DNA of 64,000 nt from Paenalcaligenes niemegkensis (GTDB lineage: Bacteria; Pseudomonadota; Gammaproteobacteria; Burkholderiales; Burkholderiaceae_B): NCBI RefSeq assembly GCF_022230885.1, contig NZ_JAKGCT010000004.1, forward strand, positions 992,001-1,056,000. The letters are read 5' to 3'. The notes beneath the pieces are model-generated. The model was not told where the DNA came from and did no database searches. It saw nothing but the letters and a program-made list of their open reading frames with translations. Positions 8,399 to 18,688 of the stretch are shown in pieces. A program made the translations under genes and the position numbers. The number at the start of each line of letters is the position of its first letter. The stretch's first letter is position 1.

Positions 8399-8463
8399 CG
8401 TCACTGAATATGCTTGGGCACAGACCCGAAAAACCAGAAGAACAATCCCAATAGGGAGTACAC

Positions 8464-8736
8464 ATGAAAACACTTTATCCAAACAGCTTAGTAGCTCGCC
8501 CAGAAAGCGTGAGCCTAAACGAAACCAACATTCGCCTTGGCGACACAGTATATCTACAACCATTGCATGGCCCCAAAGTTGCAGGCACCATAATTTTCAG
8601 TTCGCCTATCTTTGGTTGCACTACCTACACAGCTGATGCCACAGTCGGTGACTCTGATACCTCACAGCGTCTGCGCATCCGTTTTCGTTTAAAAGATATA
8701 CATCACGTGGCCAACCGCCTCGGCGCAACCCACTAA
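8464..8736 (+). CDS. hypothetical protein (90 aa)
   Basis: This is a soluble 90-residue protein with a good Shine-Dalgarno (AGGGAG) 6 nt before the ATG. I recognise no family. The middle part (NIRLGDTVYLQPLHGPKVAG) looks like a small beta-barrel such as PilZ or SH3-like folds, but this is only an impression of the alternating pattern. The C-terminus is basic (RLRIRFRLKDIHHVANR). A strong terminator follows at 8838. The palindrome over its promoter suggests dedicated repression. Confidence 0.65.
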   Translation: MKTLYPNSLVARPESVSLNETNIRLGDTVYLQPLHGPKVAGTIIFSSPIFGCTTYTADATVGDSDTSQRLRIRFRLKDIHHVANRLGATH

Positions 8737-8837
8737 CCCCGACACCAGGAAACCATCCGGCGTTTCCGATGCCCTGTAAGACGCTTAATGCGTCACTCGG
8801 GCTCTCGCACTATGATGCCCCCAGCGGCAGTCAAAAC

Positions 8838-8884
8838 AAATATGCCGCTACATGGCTTAAGCCCATGTAGCGGCATATTTTATG
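8838..8884. terminator. bidirectional terminator (18-bp perfect stem)
   Basis: AAATATGCCGCTACATGG (8838-8855) and its exact complement (8863-8880) flank a 7-nt loop. T-rich tails exist on both strands. It serves the 90-aa gene and the convergent speD-speE fusion. Confidence 0.9.
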
Positions 8885-8903
8885 TAAGACCGGCTGAAGA
8901 CCA

Positions 8904-10175
8904 CTAGGCCAGTTCAGCCACCCTGCTCGACTCGGTAACTTCAGGCAATAATTTTCGATAGTAATTAGGCAAGGCAAATAGTGCCCCATGGACCTCATCG
9001 TTATAGTATTGCAAATTATCTATGTGTCGATCAGCTAAACGCTGCTGCACATCTTCTGTTGCTAAGGCTGACGGTTGAATGACATCAGATACCACCGCCA
9101 ACGCCCAGTACGAGCCATAAAGGGGTATATGTAACCCATAGGCACTTACATGTTCGAAGACGCCGGTCAGCGCAGCTGTCATGGAGCGGACTTGTTCAGG
9201 CTCGTGGAAAGGAGCTCCGAGGTGCAAAACCATCGCACCGCCCGGGGCCAACACGCTTTTGCATTCATGGAAAAATTGCGTGGTATATAAAGGCCCTGCC
9301 GGGGTTTCAGGATCAGTGAGATCCAAAATCACCAGATCAAACTTTTCCTCGATCGTACGCACAAACTCTGCACCGTCTCCTACCAGCACCGAAACTCTTG
9401 GATTATCAAGCGAGCCATGGTTAATGGCTTGCAGATACTCGCGAGAAACGTCAATAACGTCCGCATCCAGGTCAACCAACGTGACCCGATCTATAGTGTT
9501 GTGCTTAAGAAGCTCTTCAAGAGCGCCGCCATCTCCTCCGCCGATAATTAATGCGTTGCGAGGATTTGGATGGCTTATGGCAGCCGGGTGCACGATCGCT
9601 TCATGATAGAAAAACTCTTCTTTTTCGGCAGTCATTAAACAGCCGTCCAGGCGCATGGTCAGCCCCAGGTCTGGCGACTCCAGTAACTCCAGGTGCTGAT
9701 ATTTGGTCTGCCTCGACAAGATGCGTCTGTTAAACCTGAAGCCATAGACAGCGTGGTCGTTCAGGCTCTCCAGCAGCAGTTCTCCGCTGCCGACAGGACC
9801 CTCTTTGTCACCGCGCAGCAAGTTGTTGCGCTGTACATGAGCTGGTTGGAATGCATCGACTAAACCATCGATAAGCTGCTGAGCCTTGGATGAATTGTTT
9901 CCACTGAAATTGCAGACATAGACGTCCAGGGTAACGCCACCGGTTTCGGGCCATGTATGAATCGCCAGATGCGACTCTGCCAGAAGTAAGGTTCCTGTTA
10001 CTCCACCAGGTTCGCCTTGATATTCAGGGAAAGTAACCCATTTCTCACCTACGATGGTGAGACCTGATAATTCGGTCTGTTTACGGCATAAGGCAGCCAA
10101 TGCGCTTTCATTGACAAAAATCGAAAGATCGCCAGAGCATTGATATAAATCTGCGGTTAGATGCAGGCCTTGCAT
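8904..10175 (-). CDS. bifunctional S-adenosylmethionine decarboxylase / spermidine synthase fusion (SpeD-SpeE)
   Basis: This 423-residue fusion joins two steps of polyamine synthesis. Residues 1 to about 120 are a class 1B AdoMet decarboxylase: Ser68 in AESHLAIHTWPE is the expected self-processing site that becomes the pyruvoyl group, with His73 and Cys88 (DVYVCN) as catalytic partners. Residues from about 130 to the end are an aminopropyltransferase: IIGGGDGG binds decarboxylated AdoMet, VTLVDLDADVID follows, and DLTDPETPAG is the catalytic loop. The start ATG at 10175 follows AGGGAG and places Ser68 as in single-domain SpeD proteins. A GTG-initiated upstream extension to 10310 is rejected. 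Fusion lets the decarboxylated product pass directly to the transferase. The acceptor amine (putrescine or another) is inferred. Confidence 0.92.
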   Translation of the reverse strand: MQGLHLTADLYQCSGDLSIFVNESALAALCRKQTELSGLTIVGEKWVTFPEYQGEPGGVTGTLLLAESHLAIHTWPETGGVTLDVYVCNFSGNNSSKAQQLIDGLVDAFQPAHVQRNNLLRGDKEGPVGSGELLLESLNDHAVYGFRFNRRILSRQTKYQHLELLESPDLGLTMRLDGCLMTAEKEEFFYHEAIVHPAAISHPNPRNALIIGGGDGGALEELLKHNTIDRVTLVDLDADVIDVSREYLQAINHGSLDNPRVSVLVGDGAEFVRTIEEKFDLVILDLTDPETPAGPLYTTQFFHECKSVLAPGGAMVLHLGAPFHEPEQVRSMTAALTGVFEHVSAYGLHIPLYGSYWALAVVSDVIQPSALATEDVQQRLADRHIDNLQYYNDEVHGALFALPNYYRKLLPEVTESSRVAELA

Positions 10176-10200
10176 AGGAATATCGCTCCCTGTTAAAGGA

Positions 10201-10226
10201 TTTCGGCCCTTCCAAAAGGGCCGAAA
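10201..10226 (-). promoter_or_regulatory. leader hairpin upstream of the speD-speE fusion
   Basis: A perfect 11-bp stem (TTTCGGCCCTT / AAGGGCCGAAA) with a 4-nt loop ends 26 nt before the start codon on the minus strand. It lacks a U-tract of terminator quality in the transcript. A role in translation or mRNA stability is possible. Confidence 0.5.
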
Positions 10227-10341
10227 AAGCCCGTTGCCAGTTAAAACCAATAGGTTAAAACTGACTTTACGAGAAAAGTCCACCACTATACAACAAATGC
10301 ATAAGCACACATATGTACTTTTAGAAAAAAAGCAAGTTAGC

Positions 10342-10363
10342 AGTATATAACGAACTTTTCGTT
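10342..10363 (-). promoter_or_regulatory. -10 box and palindrome upstream of the speD-speE fusion
   Basis: On the minus strand TATACT (10347-10342) is preceded immediately by the palindrome AACGAA aag TTCGTT (10349-10363), which would lie in the promoter spacer. No good -35 is seen. It is a candidate operator. Confidence 0.4.
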
Positions 10364-10455
10364 GGATTTTAGACGCAATTGACTGCTTTTTGAAAGCTTA
10401 AAAAAACAGCCTTTTAGATCTGCATGGTGCTTTTCATCAGGAGAAAAAACAATGC

Positions 10456-11034
10456 TCAAAAGAGTCCCGTGCCATGTAAGGCGCGTAGTAGCGCCAGCAG
10501 ACCAAGTATGGCAAAGATACAGGCCGCAATACCATGCACCAGGCGTACGGGAAGCTTATGCGCCAAACGGCCACCCACTAGCACGGCCGGAATATTCGCC
10601 AGCATCATTCCGAGTGTCGTTCCTATGACAACTGACCAAAAGGCATTGTATTGAGCTGCAAGAGCAATGGTAGCAATCTGGGTTTTGTCACCCATTTCTG
10701 CAATAAAGAAGGTCAGTAACGTAGTTACAAAAATGCCATGCTGCTGCAGCTTCAGCCCGTCATCATCCAGTTTATCTGGTATCAGCATCCATGCTGCCAT
10801 CAACAAGAATGAGACTGCCAATATCCAGGTGAGCACTTGTGGATTGAAAACAGAAGGTAGTAATGCCCCTAAGGCTCCGGCCACGCCGTGGTTAAGTAAA
10901 GTTGCCACCAGGATCCCCATAATAATGGGTACTGGGCGTTTAAACCGGGCGGCCAGCACAAAAGCCAGTAGTTGTGTTTTGTCGCCAATTTCGGCGAGCG
11001 CAACAATACCGGTAGAAACAAATAAAGCTTGCAT
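10456..11034 (-). CDS. TMEM165/GDT1 (UPF0016) family manganese exporter
   Basis: This is an inner-membrane cation exporter of 192 residues. It carries the two duplicated family motifs, E-I-G-D-K-T at residues 15-20 and E-M-G-D-K-T at residues 113-118. Each repeat has about three hydrophobic helices. Bacterial members (MneA/MntX type) export Mn2+. A yybP-ykoY riboswitch, the manganese sensor, stands directly upstream and makes the substrate assignment strong. The gene is monocistronic and follows its own promoter. Confidence 0.93.
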   Translation of the reverse strand: MQALFVSTGIVALAEIGDKTQLLAFVLAARFKRPVPIIMGILVATLLNHGVAGALGALLPSVFNPQVLTWILAVSFLLMAAWMLIPDKLDDDGLKLQQHGIFVTTLLTFFIAEMGDKTQIATIALAAQYNAFWSVVIGTTLGMMLANIPAVLVGGRLAHKLPVRLVHGIAACIFAILGLLALLRALHGTGLF

Positions 11035-11100
11035 GTGAACCCCTGGCCGGATGAGAGACGATTGACCGCACTACCTCTCCGGCCATATGGGAAGGCTGTA

Positions 11101-11215
11101 CGGTCAAAGGTCTTGCCAGGCATTAAGCTGCCAGCGCCATGCGGTATGGGATACCACAAGTATGTTGACGAAGGCCTCTAGAAGAAGAGCGGCTACTCCC
11201 CAATGACAGCCGACA
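11101..11215 (-). ncRNA. yybP-ykoY manganese riboswitch
   Basis: In transcript sense the conserved segments appear in order: TTGGGGAGTAGCC (GGGGAGTAGC at 11201-11192), TCAACATACTTG, GCATGGCG and CTGGCAAGACCTTTGACCG. These are the signature blocks of the Mn2+-sensing yybP-ykoY class. TTGACCG at the 3' end is complementary to CGGTCAA further downstream, which gives a switchable helix. A GGCCGG/CCGGCC hairpin then lies next to the ribosome binding site (AGGGG). Control of translation or termination in response to Mn2+ is inferred from the class. Confidence 0.9.
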
Positions 11216-11243
11216 TCATAACAACTTTAAGGTTAAAGTCCAA
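11215..11243 (-). promoter_or_regulatory. sigma70 promoter of the Mn riboswitch and exporter gene
   Basis: TTGGAC (11243-11238) and TATGAT (11220-11215) are separated by 17 bp. The predicted start lies just before the first conserved riboswitch block. Confidence 0.82.
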
Positions 11244-11363
11244 TCTGCTGCGAGACCATCATTGTTGCTAAAGAAACAATAATCAATTGTTTGTCTTGCC
11301 GTATATCCGAAGCCCAATACATCCGATAATAAACACATCACATTTAACTCGTTGGAACTGAAG

Positions 11364-11992
11364 ATGAAATTACTGCAAATAGACTCAAGCATTAACGGCG
11401 AACAATCGATTTCGCGTACGCTAACAAGCTTTATCACGGAAAACTGGGTAGCTCAACACCCTGAGACCGAGGTTGAGTACCTGGACTTGGCCGTCGACGC
11501 CCCAAATCATTTCTCAGCCGATGCTATGGGCATTCGCAATCCCGCCCTTGGCGAAAGCGCGAACCTGTCAATGGAAGCCGAAAATGCTGTGTCCGAGCGT
11601 TTGGTGACACAGTTTCTGGCCGCCGATGTAATAGTCATGGCTGCGCCATTTTATAACTTCACTATTCCAAGCCAGCTTAAAGCGTGGATTGACCGCATAT
11701 TGCAACCCCGACGCACTTTCCGCTACACCGACAATGGCCCTGAAGGCCTGGCTGGCGGAAAAAAGTCATTGTTGTATCGTCCAGGGGCGGGGTCTACTCT
11801 AGCTCTGAACAAGGCCAGGCTTTAGAGCATCAGGAAAGCTACTTAAAAGTAATATTTGGCTTTGTGGGCATTAACGATATAGACATCATCAGGGCCGAAG
11901 GTATTGGCAAAGGCCCTGAGGCAGCCGCCGAAGCCGTCGCATCTGCGAAAGCACAAGTCATGCAGCTACTTGACCAGCCCGCTACCGCGTGA
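11364..11992 (+). CDS. azoR: FMN-dependent NADH-azoreductase (apparent frameshift)
   Basis: This is a flavodoxin-fold quinone/azo reductase that uses NADH and FMN. It is 209 residues after repair. Family motifs: [15 protein letters not shown] at the N-terminus, then [21 protein letters not shown] and RTFRYT. One A is missing in the A6 run 11759-11764. With it the frame reads [23 protein letters not shown] and continues to [16 protein letters not shown] and TGA at 11990. The ATG at 11364 is chosen over the in-frame TTG at 11352. It is divergent from the Mn exporter gene. Confidence 0.9.
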
Positions 11993-12031
11993 CAGACCAA
12001 GGCTATGCCCTGATGTAGGGCCGAAATAGAC

Positions 12032-12074
12032 AAGGCGCTTATCAAGTATTCTCTACTAGATAAGCGCCTTTGTT
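12032..12074. terminator. bidirectional terminator between azoR and ribA
   Basis: A 12-bp perfect stem (AAGGCGCTTATC / GATAAGCGCCTT) with a 15-nt loop lies between convergent genes. A short T-run follows on the plus strand. Confidence 0.78.
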
Positions 12075-12160
12075 ATTTACTATAACTCGCTTATTGCGAC
12101 CCCCATAAAGCCCGACAACGATGCCGCGAGCGGGCGTTCCAAGTACTACCTGGGCCTACC

Positions 12161-12760
12161 TTAAGGTTCGTCGTTTTCGCCCAGCATATGCCCCAGTTTC
12201 AAGGCCTTAGTATTCAAATAGTTGGCATTAAAAGGGTTCTCTTCAATTTGATGCGGTAGACGTTCAGCAACATCAAAACCCAGGCTGCTAAGCGCGAGTA
12301 CTTTTCTTGGATTATTGGTCATTAACCTCAAGGCCGAAACCCCAAAATGGTCAAGCATAGGTTTGCAAATATCGTAATGACGCATATCTGCCGGAAACCC
12401 TAGCTGTTCGTTAGCCTCGACCGTATCCGCTCCCTGATCTTGTAAATGATACGCCTTTATCTTGTTGATCAGGCCAATGCCTCTTCCTTCCTGGCGTAAA
12501 TACAGCACTGCCCCTCGTCCCTCGTGAGCAATAAGTTCAAGCGCCTTACGCAGTTGCGGACCACAGTCGCAGCGCTGGCTAAATAACGCGTCCCCGGTCA
12601 GGCACTCAGAGTGCACCCGCGCTAGCACAGGTTCAGGCGTACTTAAGTCACCCAGCGCGATTACAAGATGCTCTTTAGCAGAAACGTCATCAACAAAAAC
12701 GTGTAAGTCAAAGACTGCCCAAGGCATAGGCAGTTTGCTAGAGGTAATATGGCTTAACAA
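12161..12760 (-). CDS. ribA: GTP cyclohydrolase II
   Basis: RibA opens GTP to start riboflavin synthesis. It is 199 residues, the length of stand-alone RibA. The zinc ligands are Cys53, Cys64 and Cys66 in [36 protein letters not shown] and TNNPRKV are the substrate and catalytic segments. The best start is TTG at 12760, giving an N-terminus like other RibA proteins. No in-frame ATG lies between it and the upstream stop, and no good Shine-Dalgarno is visible. No FMN riboswitch is seen upstream. Confidence 0.95.
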   Translation of the reverse strand: MLSHITSSKLPMPWAVFDLHVFVDDVSAKEHLVIALGDLSTPEPVLARVHSECLTGDALFSQRCDCGPQLRKALELIAHEGRGAVLYLRQEGRGIGLINKIKAYHLQDQGADTVEANEQLGFPADMRHYDICKPMLDHFGVSALRLMTNNPRKVLALSSLGFDVAERLPHQIEENPFNANYLNTKALKLGHMLGENDEP

Positions 12761-13168
12761 AGTGGAGAACTCGATAAAAGGCGATCAACCGTTAATACAC
12801 ATCGATGCCTGAGACTGATCACGCTTTTGCCACAGATCGATAAAAACCAAAACTAGAGAATACCATCAGTCATGATGGCATGTAAGCATTTCCTTTACGC
12901 AAAAACCGACCGTTTGATTAACGTCAGCCAAGTAGTCTGCGTCACAGCGTGCAGGCCGGTATAGGCCTAAGCAGCAATGCTGACCCTGTATTTCAATTGC
13001 TATAGCATGGCTTCATTGTCTTATTTCATAGGGCATACCGCTGAATGACTACAGGCGGAAAACTTCTTTCTGGTGTAGACTAACGCAAACAAAATAAGAA
13101 GAAACCTACTGTTACCATGGCTTGCAATATGGGCTCGTCGTGACTCAACCTCTTGAACGGTTTAAAAC
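12761..13168. other. intergenic region between ribA and the 161-aa gene (408 bp)
   Basis: This is a divergent region. It holds no credible ORF and no riboswitch signature that I recognise. It must carry the promoters of both flanking genes, but none could be placed with confidence. Confidence 0.5.
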
Positions 13169-13654
13169 ATGCGTATTATTATTTGCGCGCTACTTTTGTC
13201 CCTTCTATTACCAAGCAGTTTCGCCTCGCCCTCGAGCCCTCAATCTCAATGGCTGACTCTCACGTCACGCTTGCAACTAAATACACCCTTTGGCGAAATA
13301 AAGATAAGCCCTAGCGATTATCTATACGAGTCCAGGCTGTTAATTGATGAGGCAGAAACCGTGCCGCCGATAATAGGCTATTTAAATATATCCTATGTCT
13401 TCTCTACCCCAGGCAAGCAAGCTGTTCTCGTCTCTATTCACACGGGCGAAGAGTCCTGTCCTACCCATTATCGCTGGTTGCTGCTTAAATCCGAAAGCTA
13501 CGTTATCTCACCCCAATTTGGATCCTGCTCCAGCCATATCCGCGTCGATAAACGTGGAAAAACCCTGATTTTACAAACACCAAACCCTGACAGCCCAGAG
13601 AAAACAGACGAATACCAATACGACGGCCAACATCTCGTTAAGAAGATCCGCTAG
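13169..13654 (+). CDS. hypothetical secreted or periplasmic protein (161 aa)
   Basis: A signal peptide spans residues 1 to about 19 (MRIIICALLLSLLLPSSFAS). The mature part is a beta-rich domain with two cysteines that could form a disulfide (ESCPTHYRW and FGSCSSHIR). The C-terminus is polar and basic. I recognise no family. The gene stands alone with long intergenic regions on both sides. Confidence 0.75.
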   Translation: MRIIICALLLSLLLPSSFASPSSPQSQWLTLTSRLQLNTPFGEIKISPSDYLYESRLLIDEAETVPPIIGYLNISYVFSTPGKQAVLVSIHTGEESCPTHYRWLLLKSESYVISPQFGSCSSHIRVDKRGKTLILQTPNPDSPEKTDEYQYDGQHLVKKIR

Positions 13655-13960
13655 CGATGGCCCTAAAGTTGCCCACAATTTATGTGCCTAAGTCTGGGGA
13701 TAAGTTGTGCACCCAAGGCTGTATACCCCATCCCCACTCGGGCTGCCTTAAGCAGTATGGTTTTTGCACAGTTGAAGCAAAATTAACATTTGTTTGCCAC
13801 TTATAATTGTGCCTCCGGCCAGGGACTGCTTATGATGATTGAAAACCGCGGCACAGGGTTCTTGAACTGACTCAGAAAAAAGCTCTTTCATAGTAGTCAA
13901 ATACGGGCTGCCCTGTTTAGCTCCAGGCTCGCCCACAATAGCAATGGAGTCGACAAAGTA
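13655..13960. other. intergenic region (306 bp)
   Basis: No CDS or clear terminator is seen. The stretch presumably carries the promoter of the following lipoprotein gene. I see no other structure. Confidence 0.45.
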
Positions 13961-14698
13961 ATGAAAAAAACACTCACAATCGCTTCTCTCGGTGCTGTCT
14001 GCCTAAGCCTCGCCGCTTGTACCAGCCCCTCTCGTCCAACCGGACCCGCAGTGGAAGGCCTAAACGTTCAGGGTGAACTTACTTATCTGCAACGCATTGC
14101 CTTAAGCCCCAACTCCATAGCCCGCTTTTCTGTCTATGAAGTGCCTCCGGCAGACGCCAGCGCGAAAGAGGTTTGGCATCACGACATGAGCCTGGAGGGC
14201 AAGCAAGTTCCTATTCCATTTGCTTTTTCTGTAGATAAAACCCAGCTTCCGGTGAACCAGCGATATGGTCTGCGAGCGGTCATTCATGATGAAACCGGCA
14301 CAATGCGCTGGACCTCGGACGCATTTATTCCTATAGATGCTCAAGGCGATGTAGCTGATGTGGGGCAGATAAAGATGGTGCAGGTAGCAGCTCCGCAGGG
14401 TACGGCGTCAGGTGTATTCAGAGCCACAGGAAACGAGCCCGGCTGGAATTTTACATTGCAGAATAATCAGGCCGACGTAACCCTGGATTACGGCCAAACC
14501 CGATACAACATGACCTTGCCCCCACCACAAACCACGTATGCAGGTACGCATTATCGCGGAACCTACAACGGAGCCGATTTTGCTATCGATATGGTTCGTA
14601 CGCCCTGCTTTGATAACATGAGCGGAGAATCCTTTGACCACGAAGTGGCTTTGACCATCGATAATCGACTTTATAAAGGTTGTGGCCGTTACCAATAA
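13961..14698 (+). CDS. YbaY-like lipoprotein with COG3650-type C-terminal domain
   Basis: This is a 245-residue lipoprotein. The lipobox is LAAC with Cys20 as the lipidation site. Residues about 33-130 resemble YbaY lipoproteins (GELTYLQRIALSPNSIARFSVYEV, and QRYGLRAVI). Residues about 150-245 form a second domain (ATGNEPGWNF, CFDNMSGESFDHEV, and CGRY at the end) of the COG3650 type. Two cysteines there may form a disulfide. Its role in the envelope is not known. A strong terminator follows. Confidence 0.85.
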   Translation: MKKTLTIASLGAVCLSLAACTSPSRPTGPAVEGLNVQGELTYLQRIALSPNSIARFSVYEVPPADASAKEVWHHDMSLEGKQVPIPFAFSVDKTQLPVNQRYGLRAVIHDETGTMRWTSDAFIPIDAQGDVADVGQIKMVQVAAPQGTASGVFRATGNEPGWNFTLQNNQADVTLDYGQTRYNMTLPPPQTTYAGTHYRGTYNGADFAIDMVRTPCFDNMSGESFDHEVALTIDNRLYKGCGRYQ

Positions 14699-14754
14699 GC
14701 CATTGCCACATCCAGATTTGATCTACGAACATTAAAACTAACTTTTTGCTTTAA

Positions 14755-14788
14755 AAAAAGCTGCTTCAATTACTGAAGCAGCTTTTTC
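14755..14788. terminator. bidirectional terminator after the lipoprotein gene
   Basis: A perfect 14-bp stem (AAAAAGCTGCTTCA and its complement) with a 5-nt loop lies between convergent genes. Runs of A and T on both sides suit both strands. Confidence 0.88.
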
Positions 14789-14811
14789 ACTTTATGCTTG
14801 AGTCCACCTAC

Positions 14812-16227
<1,416 letters not shown>

Positions 16228-16358
16228 CTAGCACTGCCAGTGCGGCATACAGGAGCAAGCTATGAATGGTCTCTGATACAACTGCTGTCACCCTAAAGCC
16301 GGGCATGTCCTATACATAGGATAGAATTTTCTAACCATTACCCTTGCAGGAGCCGCTT

Positions 16359-16613
16359 ATGTACACTTATTCGCTAACAGATGAAGGCAAAAAAATCATA
16401 GAGCAGTTTGTTCTGGAGCACGGAGTCGCCGACCTTAATTTAAATGCCTACTTCGCAGCCGCGGAAGTAGAGGCAGATAACTTCAATGTCGGCGAGGATG
16501 CCGTACCAAAGCTAAGGATTGAATCTAATTGCAGCATAGATAGTCTTGAGCATGAATTGTTCCTGGAGCGCTCCTGGTATATGGCACGTCCGGTTAGTGA
16601 GGAACAGGAGTGA
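16359..16613 (+). CDS. hypothetical protein (84 aa)
   Basis: This is a small acidic cytoplasmic protein starting MYTYSLTDEGKKIIEQFVLEHG. A clear Shine-Dalgarno (GCAGGAG) sits 7 nt before the ATG at 16359, which decides the start against an upstream in-frame codon at 16344. I recognise no family. It is divergent from purB. Confidence 0.7.
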   Translation: MYTYSLTDEGKKIIEQFVLEHGVADLNLNAYFAAAEVEADNFNVGEDAVPKLRIESNCSIDSLEHELFLERSWYMARPVSEEQE

Positions 16614-16789
16614 CGCCCTACCTAATCATTACCATCCAGGCAAGTTATTTGCAGAAGATGTAATGAATAACAGCTTATTAACCACAATCTTTATCATCAA
16701 TCGTTAACTGTATGCTTAAACAGCCCGATTCAGGGGTAAGCCGTCGGCTTCCTGCTATACTTTTTGCTTACAACTACTAATACGTATCC

Positions 16790-17397
16790 ATGAAACTCTT
16801 AGGTTCACTCACTAGCCCATACGTCCGCAAAGTGCGTGTAGTTATGGCCGAAAAAAGCTCGATTACGACCTCGTACTCGAAGACGTGTGGGCCGACGATT
16901 CCGAAATTCAGCAACATAATCCTGTGGGAAAAATTCCATGTCTCATCATGGACGACTACGGCAGCTTGTTCGACTCACGCGTTATCGTCGAATATCTTGA
17001 TACCTTGTCACCTGTAGGACGTCTGCTACCTCAGTCTGGCCGGGAACGAGCTGCAACCAAGTGCTGGGAAGCCATCGCTGACGGCATACTTGATGCTGCG
17101 GTTGCCATTCATATCGAAACCCATCGCCGGCCTGCTGAATTGCGCAGCGACAACTGGATAAAACGGCAGGAAGGAAAAATCCACGCTTCTCTGGCACACA
17201 TGAACGAGAACCTGGGTGATCAGGCCTTCTGTATGGGCATAAGCTTTACCCTGGCCGATGTCGCTGTAGGGTGCGCTCTTGGTTATCTAGATCTTCGTTT
17301 CCCGGAAATTAACTGGCGTAGCCAGTACGAGCATTTGCAACGTCTCGACGAAAAGCTGCAAGGAAGACCCTCATTTGCTACCACCCTTGCACCCTAG
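16790..17397 (+). CDS. glutathione S-transferase family protein (apparent frameshift)
   Basis: This is a thioredoxin-fold N-domain plus helical C-domain GST, 202 residues after repair. The N-terminus MKLLGSLTSPYVRKVRVVMAEK carries the usual Ser/Pro active-site start. NPVGKIPCLIMDD and FDSRVIVEYLD are glutathione-site motifs. One A is missing in the A6 run 16851-16856. With it the frame reads KKLDYDLVLEDVWADDSEIQQHNPVGK. Its stop codon is 1 bp from the stop of convergent mnmA. The substrate is unknown. Confidence 0.88.
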
Positions 17398-17398
17398 C

Positions 17399-18517
17399 TT
17401 ATAAAATAATCCCTCCGCCCAGGCAGACATCGCCGTCATACAGCACGGCGGATTGCCCCGGAGTCATCGCCCATTGCGCTTGGCTGAACTGCAGCTCGAA
17501 CCCCTCCTCAGTTACGTTAAGCAACTGGCACTCCGCATCGGGCTGCCTATAGCGGCTTTTAGCCGCATAGAGGCCTAAAGCGGGCGCCTCGCCATCAATC
17601 CAATTTACATTTTCTGCTCTGAGGCTTTTGTTAAGCAACCACGGGTGATCGTGTCCTTGTGCCACATACAGGGTGTTAGTAGCAAGATCTTTACGCGCCG
17701 CATACCATGCATCCGCGGTCCCGTCCTGACGCTGCTGGCCCTTAACCCCACCGATACCCAACCCCTTGCGCTGCCCATAGGTATGAAAGGCCAGCCCTCC
17801 GTGCTGTCCGATAACTTGCCCTTCCGGAGTTTTGATCGGGCCAGGCTCTGTAGGAAGGTAACGATTTAGAAACTCTCTAAAGGGGCGTTCCCCGATGAAG
17901 CAAATACCGGTGGAGTCTTTTTTGGCCGCATTGGGTAGTTTCAACTCTGCGGCTATACGGCGAACCTCGGTTTTAGGCAATTCGCCCAATGGAAAAAGCG
18001 TACGTGACAGTTGGTTTTGATTAAGCCTATGCAGAAAATAGCTTTGATCTTTACTGGTATCCAAGCCTTTAAGCAATTGATAGCGTGTGCCGTCGGTAGC
18101 TGACTCGACTGAACGCACACGTGCATAGTGCCCGGTAGCAATATAATCGGCGCCCAAGGTCATCGCATGATCTAGAAACGCCTTGAACTTAATCTCTGCA
18201 TTGCACAGCACATCAGGATTAGGAGTGCGTCCCGCCGAATATTCGCGTAAAAACTCTGCAAATACCCGATCTTTGTATTCAGAGGCAAAGTTGACCGCTT
18301 CAATATCTACCCCGATCAGGTCTGCCACACTGGCAGCATCCAGCCAGTCCTGGCGTGATGAGCAGTATTCGCTATCATCGTCATCTTCCCAGTTTTTCAT
18401 AAATACGCCAATCACCTCATAGCCCTGCTGCTTGAGCAGCCACGCACTAACAGACGAGTCAACGCCACCCGACATGCCAATAATGACACGTCCTTTATTT
18501 ACAGATGAACCAGGCAT
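17399..18517 (-). CDS. mnmA: tRNA-specific 2-thiouridylase MnmA
   Basis: MnmA thiolates U34 of tRNA-Lys, -Glu and -Gln. It is 372 residues from the ATG at 18517 ([10 protein letters not shown]). The PP-loop motif is SGGVDSS at residues 16-22. The catalytic cysteines lie in [12 protein letters not shown] and [24 protein letters not shown] is a further family block. A longer frame to 18571 is rejected because its extra residues do not fit the family. The gene is intact. Confidence 0.97.
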   Translation of the reverse strand: MPGSSVNKGRVIIGMSGGVDSSVSAWLLKQQGYEVIGVFMKNWEDDDDSEYCSSRQDWLDAASVADLIGVDIEAVNFASEYKDRVFAEFLREYSAGRTPNPDVLCNAEIKFKAFLDHAMTLGADYIATGHYARVRSVESATDGTRYQLLKGLDTSKDQSYFLHRLNQNQLSRTLFPLGELPKTEVRRIAAELKLPNAAKKDSTGICFIGERPFREFLNRYLPTEPGPIKTPEGQVIGQHGGLAFHTYGQRKGLGIGGVKGQQRQDGTADAWYAARKDLATNTLYVAQGHDHPWLLNKSLRAENVNWIDGEAPALGLYAAKSRYRQPDAECQLLNVTEEGFELQFSQAQWAMTPGQSAVLYDGDVCLGGGIIL

Positions 18518-18589
18518 AGAGATAGGCCATAAATACAAAAACAAGAACTGGCAGAGCGCGTTAAATCGCACAAGACCAGGACAATAAAA

Positions 18590-18623
18590 AACAAAAAGCC
18601 ATCACAGATTAAAGTGATGGCTT
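18590..18623 (-). terminator. intrinsic terminator of aroG
   Basis: On the minus strand AAGCCATCAC / GTGATGGCTT forms a 10-bp stem with an 8-nt loop, followed by TTTGTTTTTT. It lies about 65 bp after the aroG stop. Confidence 0.85.
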
Positions 18624-18688
18624 AACACTGCTGTTTATCTTAACGCTTGAGCTCCTCGCTGACTAGCATCGCCAGGGAGGTCCACAAC

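Larger units (their letters stand above)
7943..8463. other. long non-coding region with promoter and structured RNA candidate (521 bp)
   Basis: The region holds no convincing CDS. It contains a near-consensus promoter (8065-8093), a strongly folded segment (about 8100-8265), a -10-like box TATACT (8371-8376) and a perfect palindrome (8380-8398) before the next gene. Confidence 0.6.

Noticed and set aside
9181-9733. Plus-strand frames inside the speD-speE fusion
   Set aside because: They are shadows of the clearly conserved minus-strand gene and show no family features.
10176-10310. N-terminal extension of the speD-speE fusion protein
   Set aside because: The extension runs through a leader hairpin and would displace the decarboxylase start; the ATG at 10175 has a good ribosome binding site and family-like N-terminus.
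12761-13168. FMN riboswitch upstream of ribA
   Set aside because: None of the conserved RFN blocks (such as AGGGNCAGGG-like segments) could be found on the minus strand.
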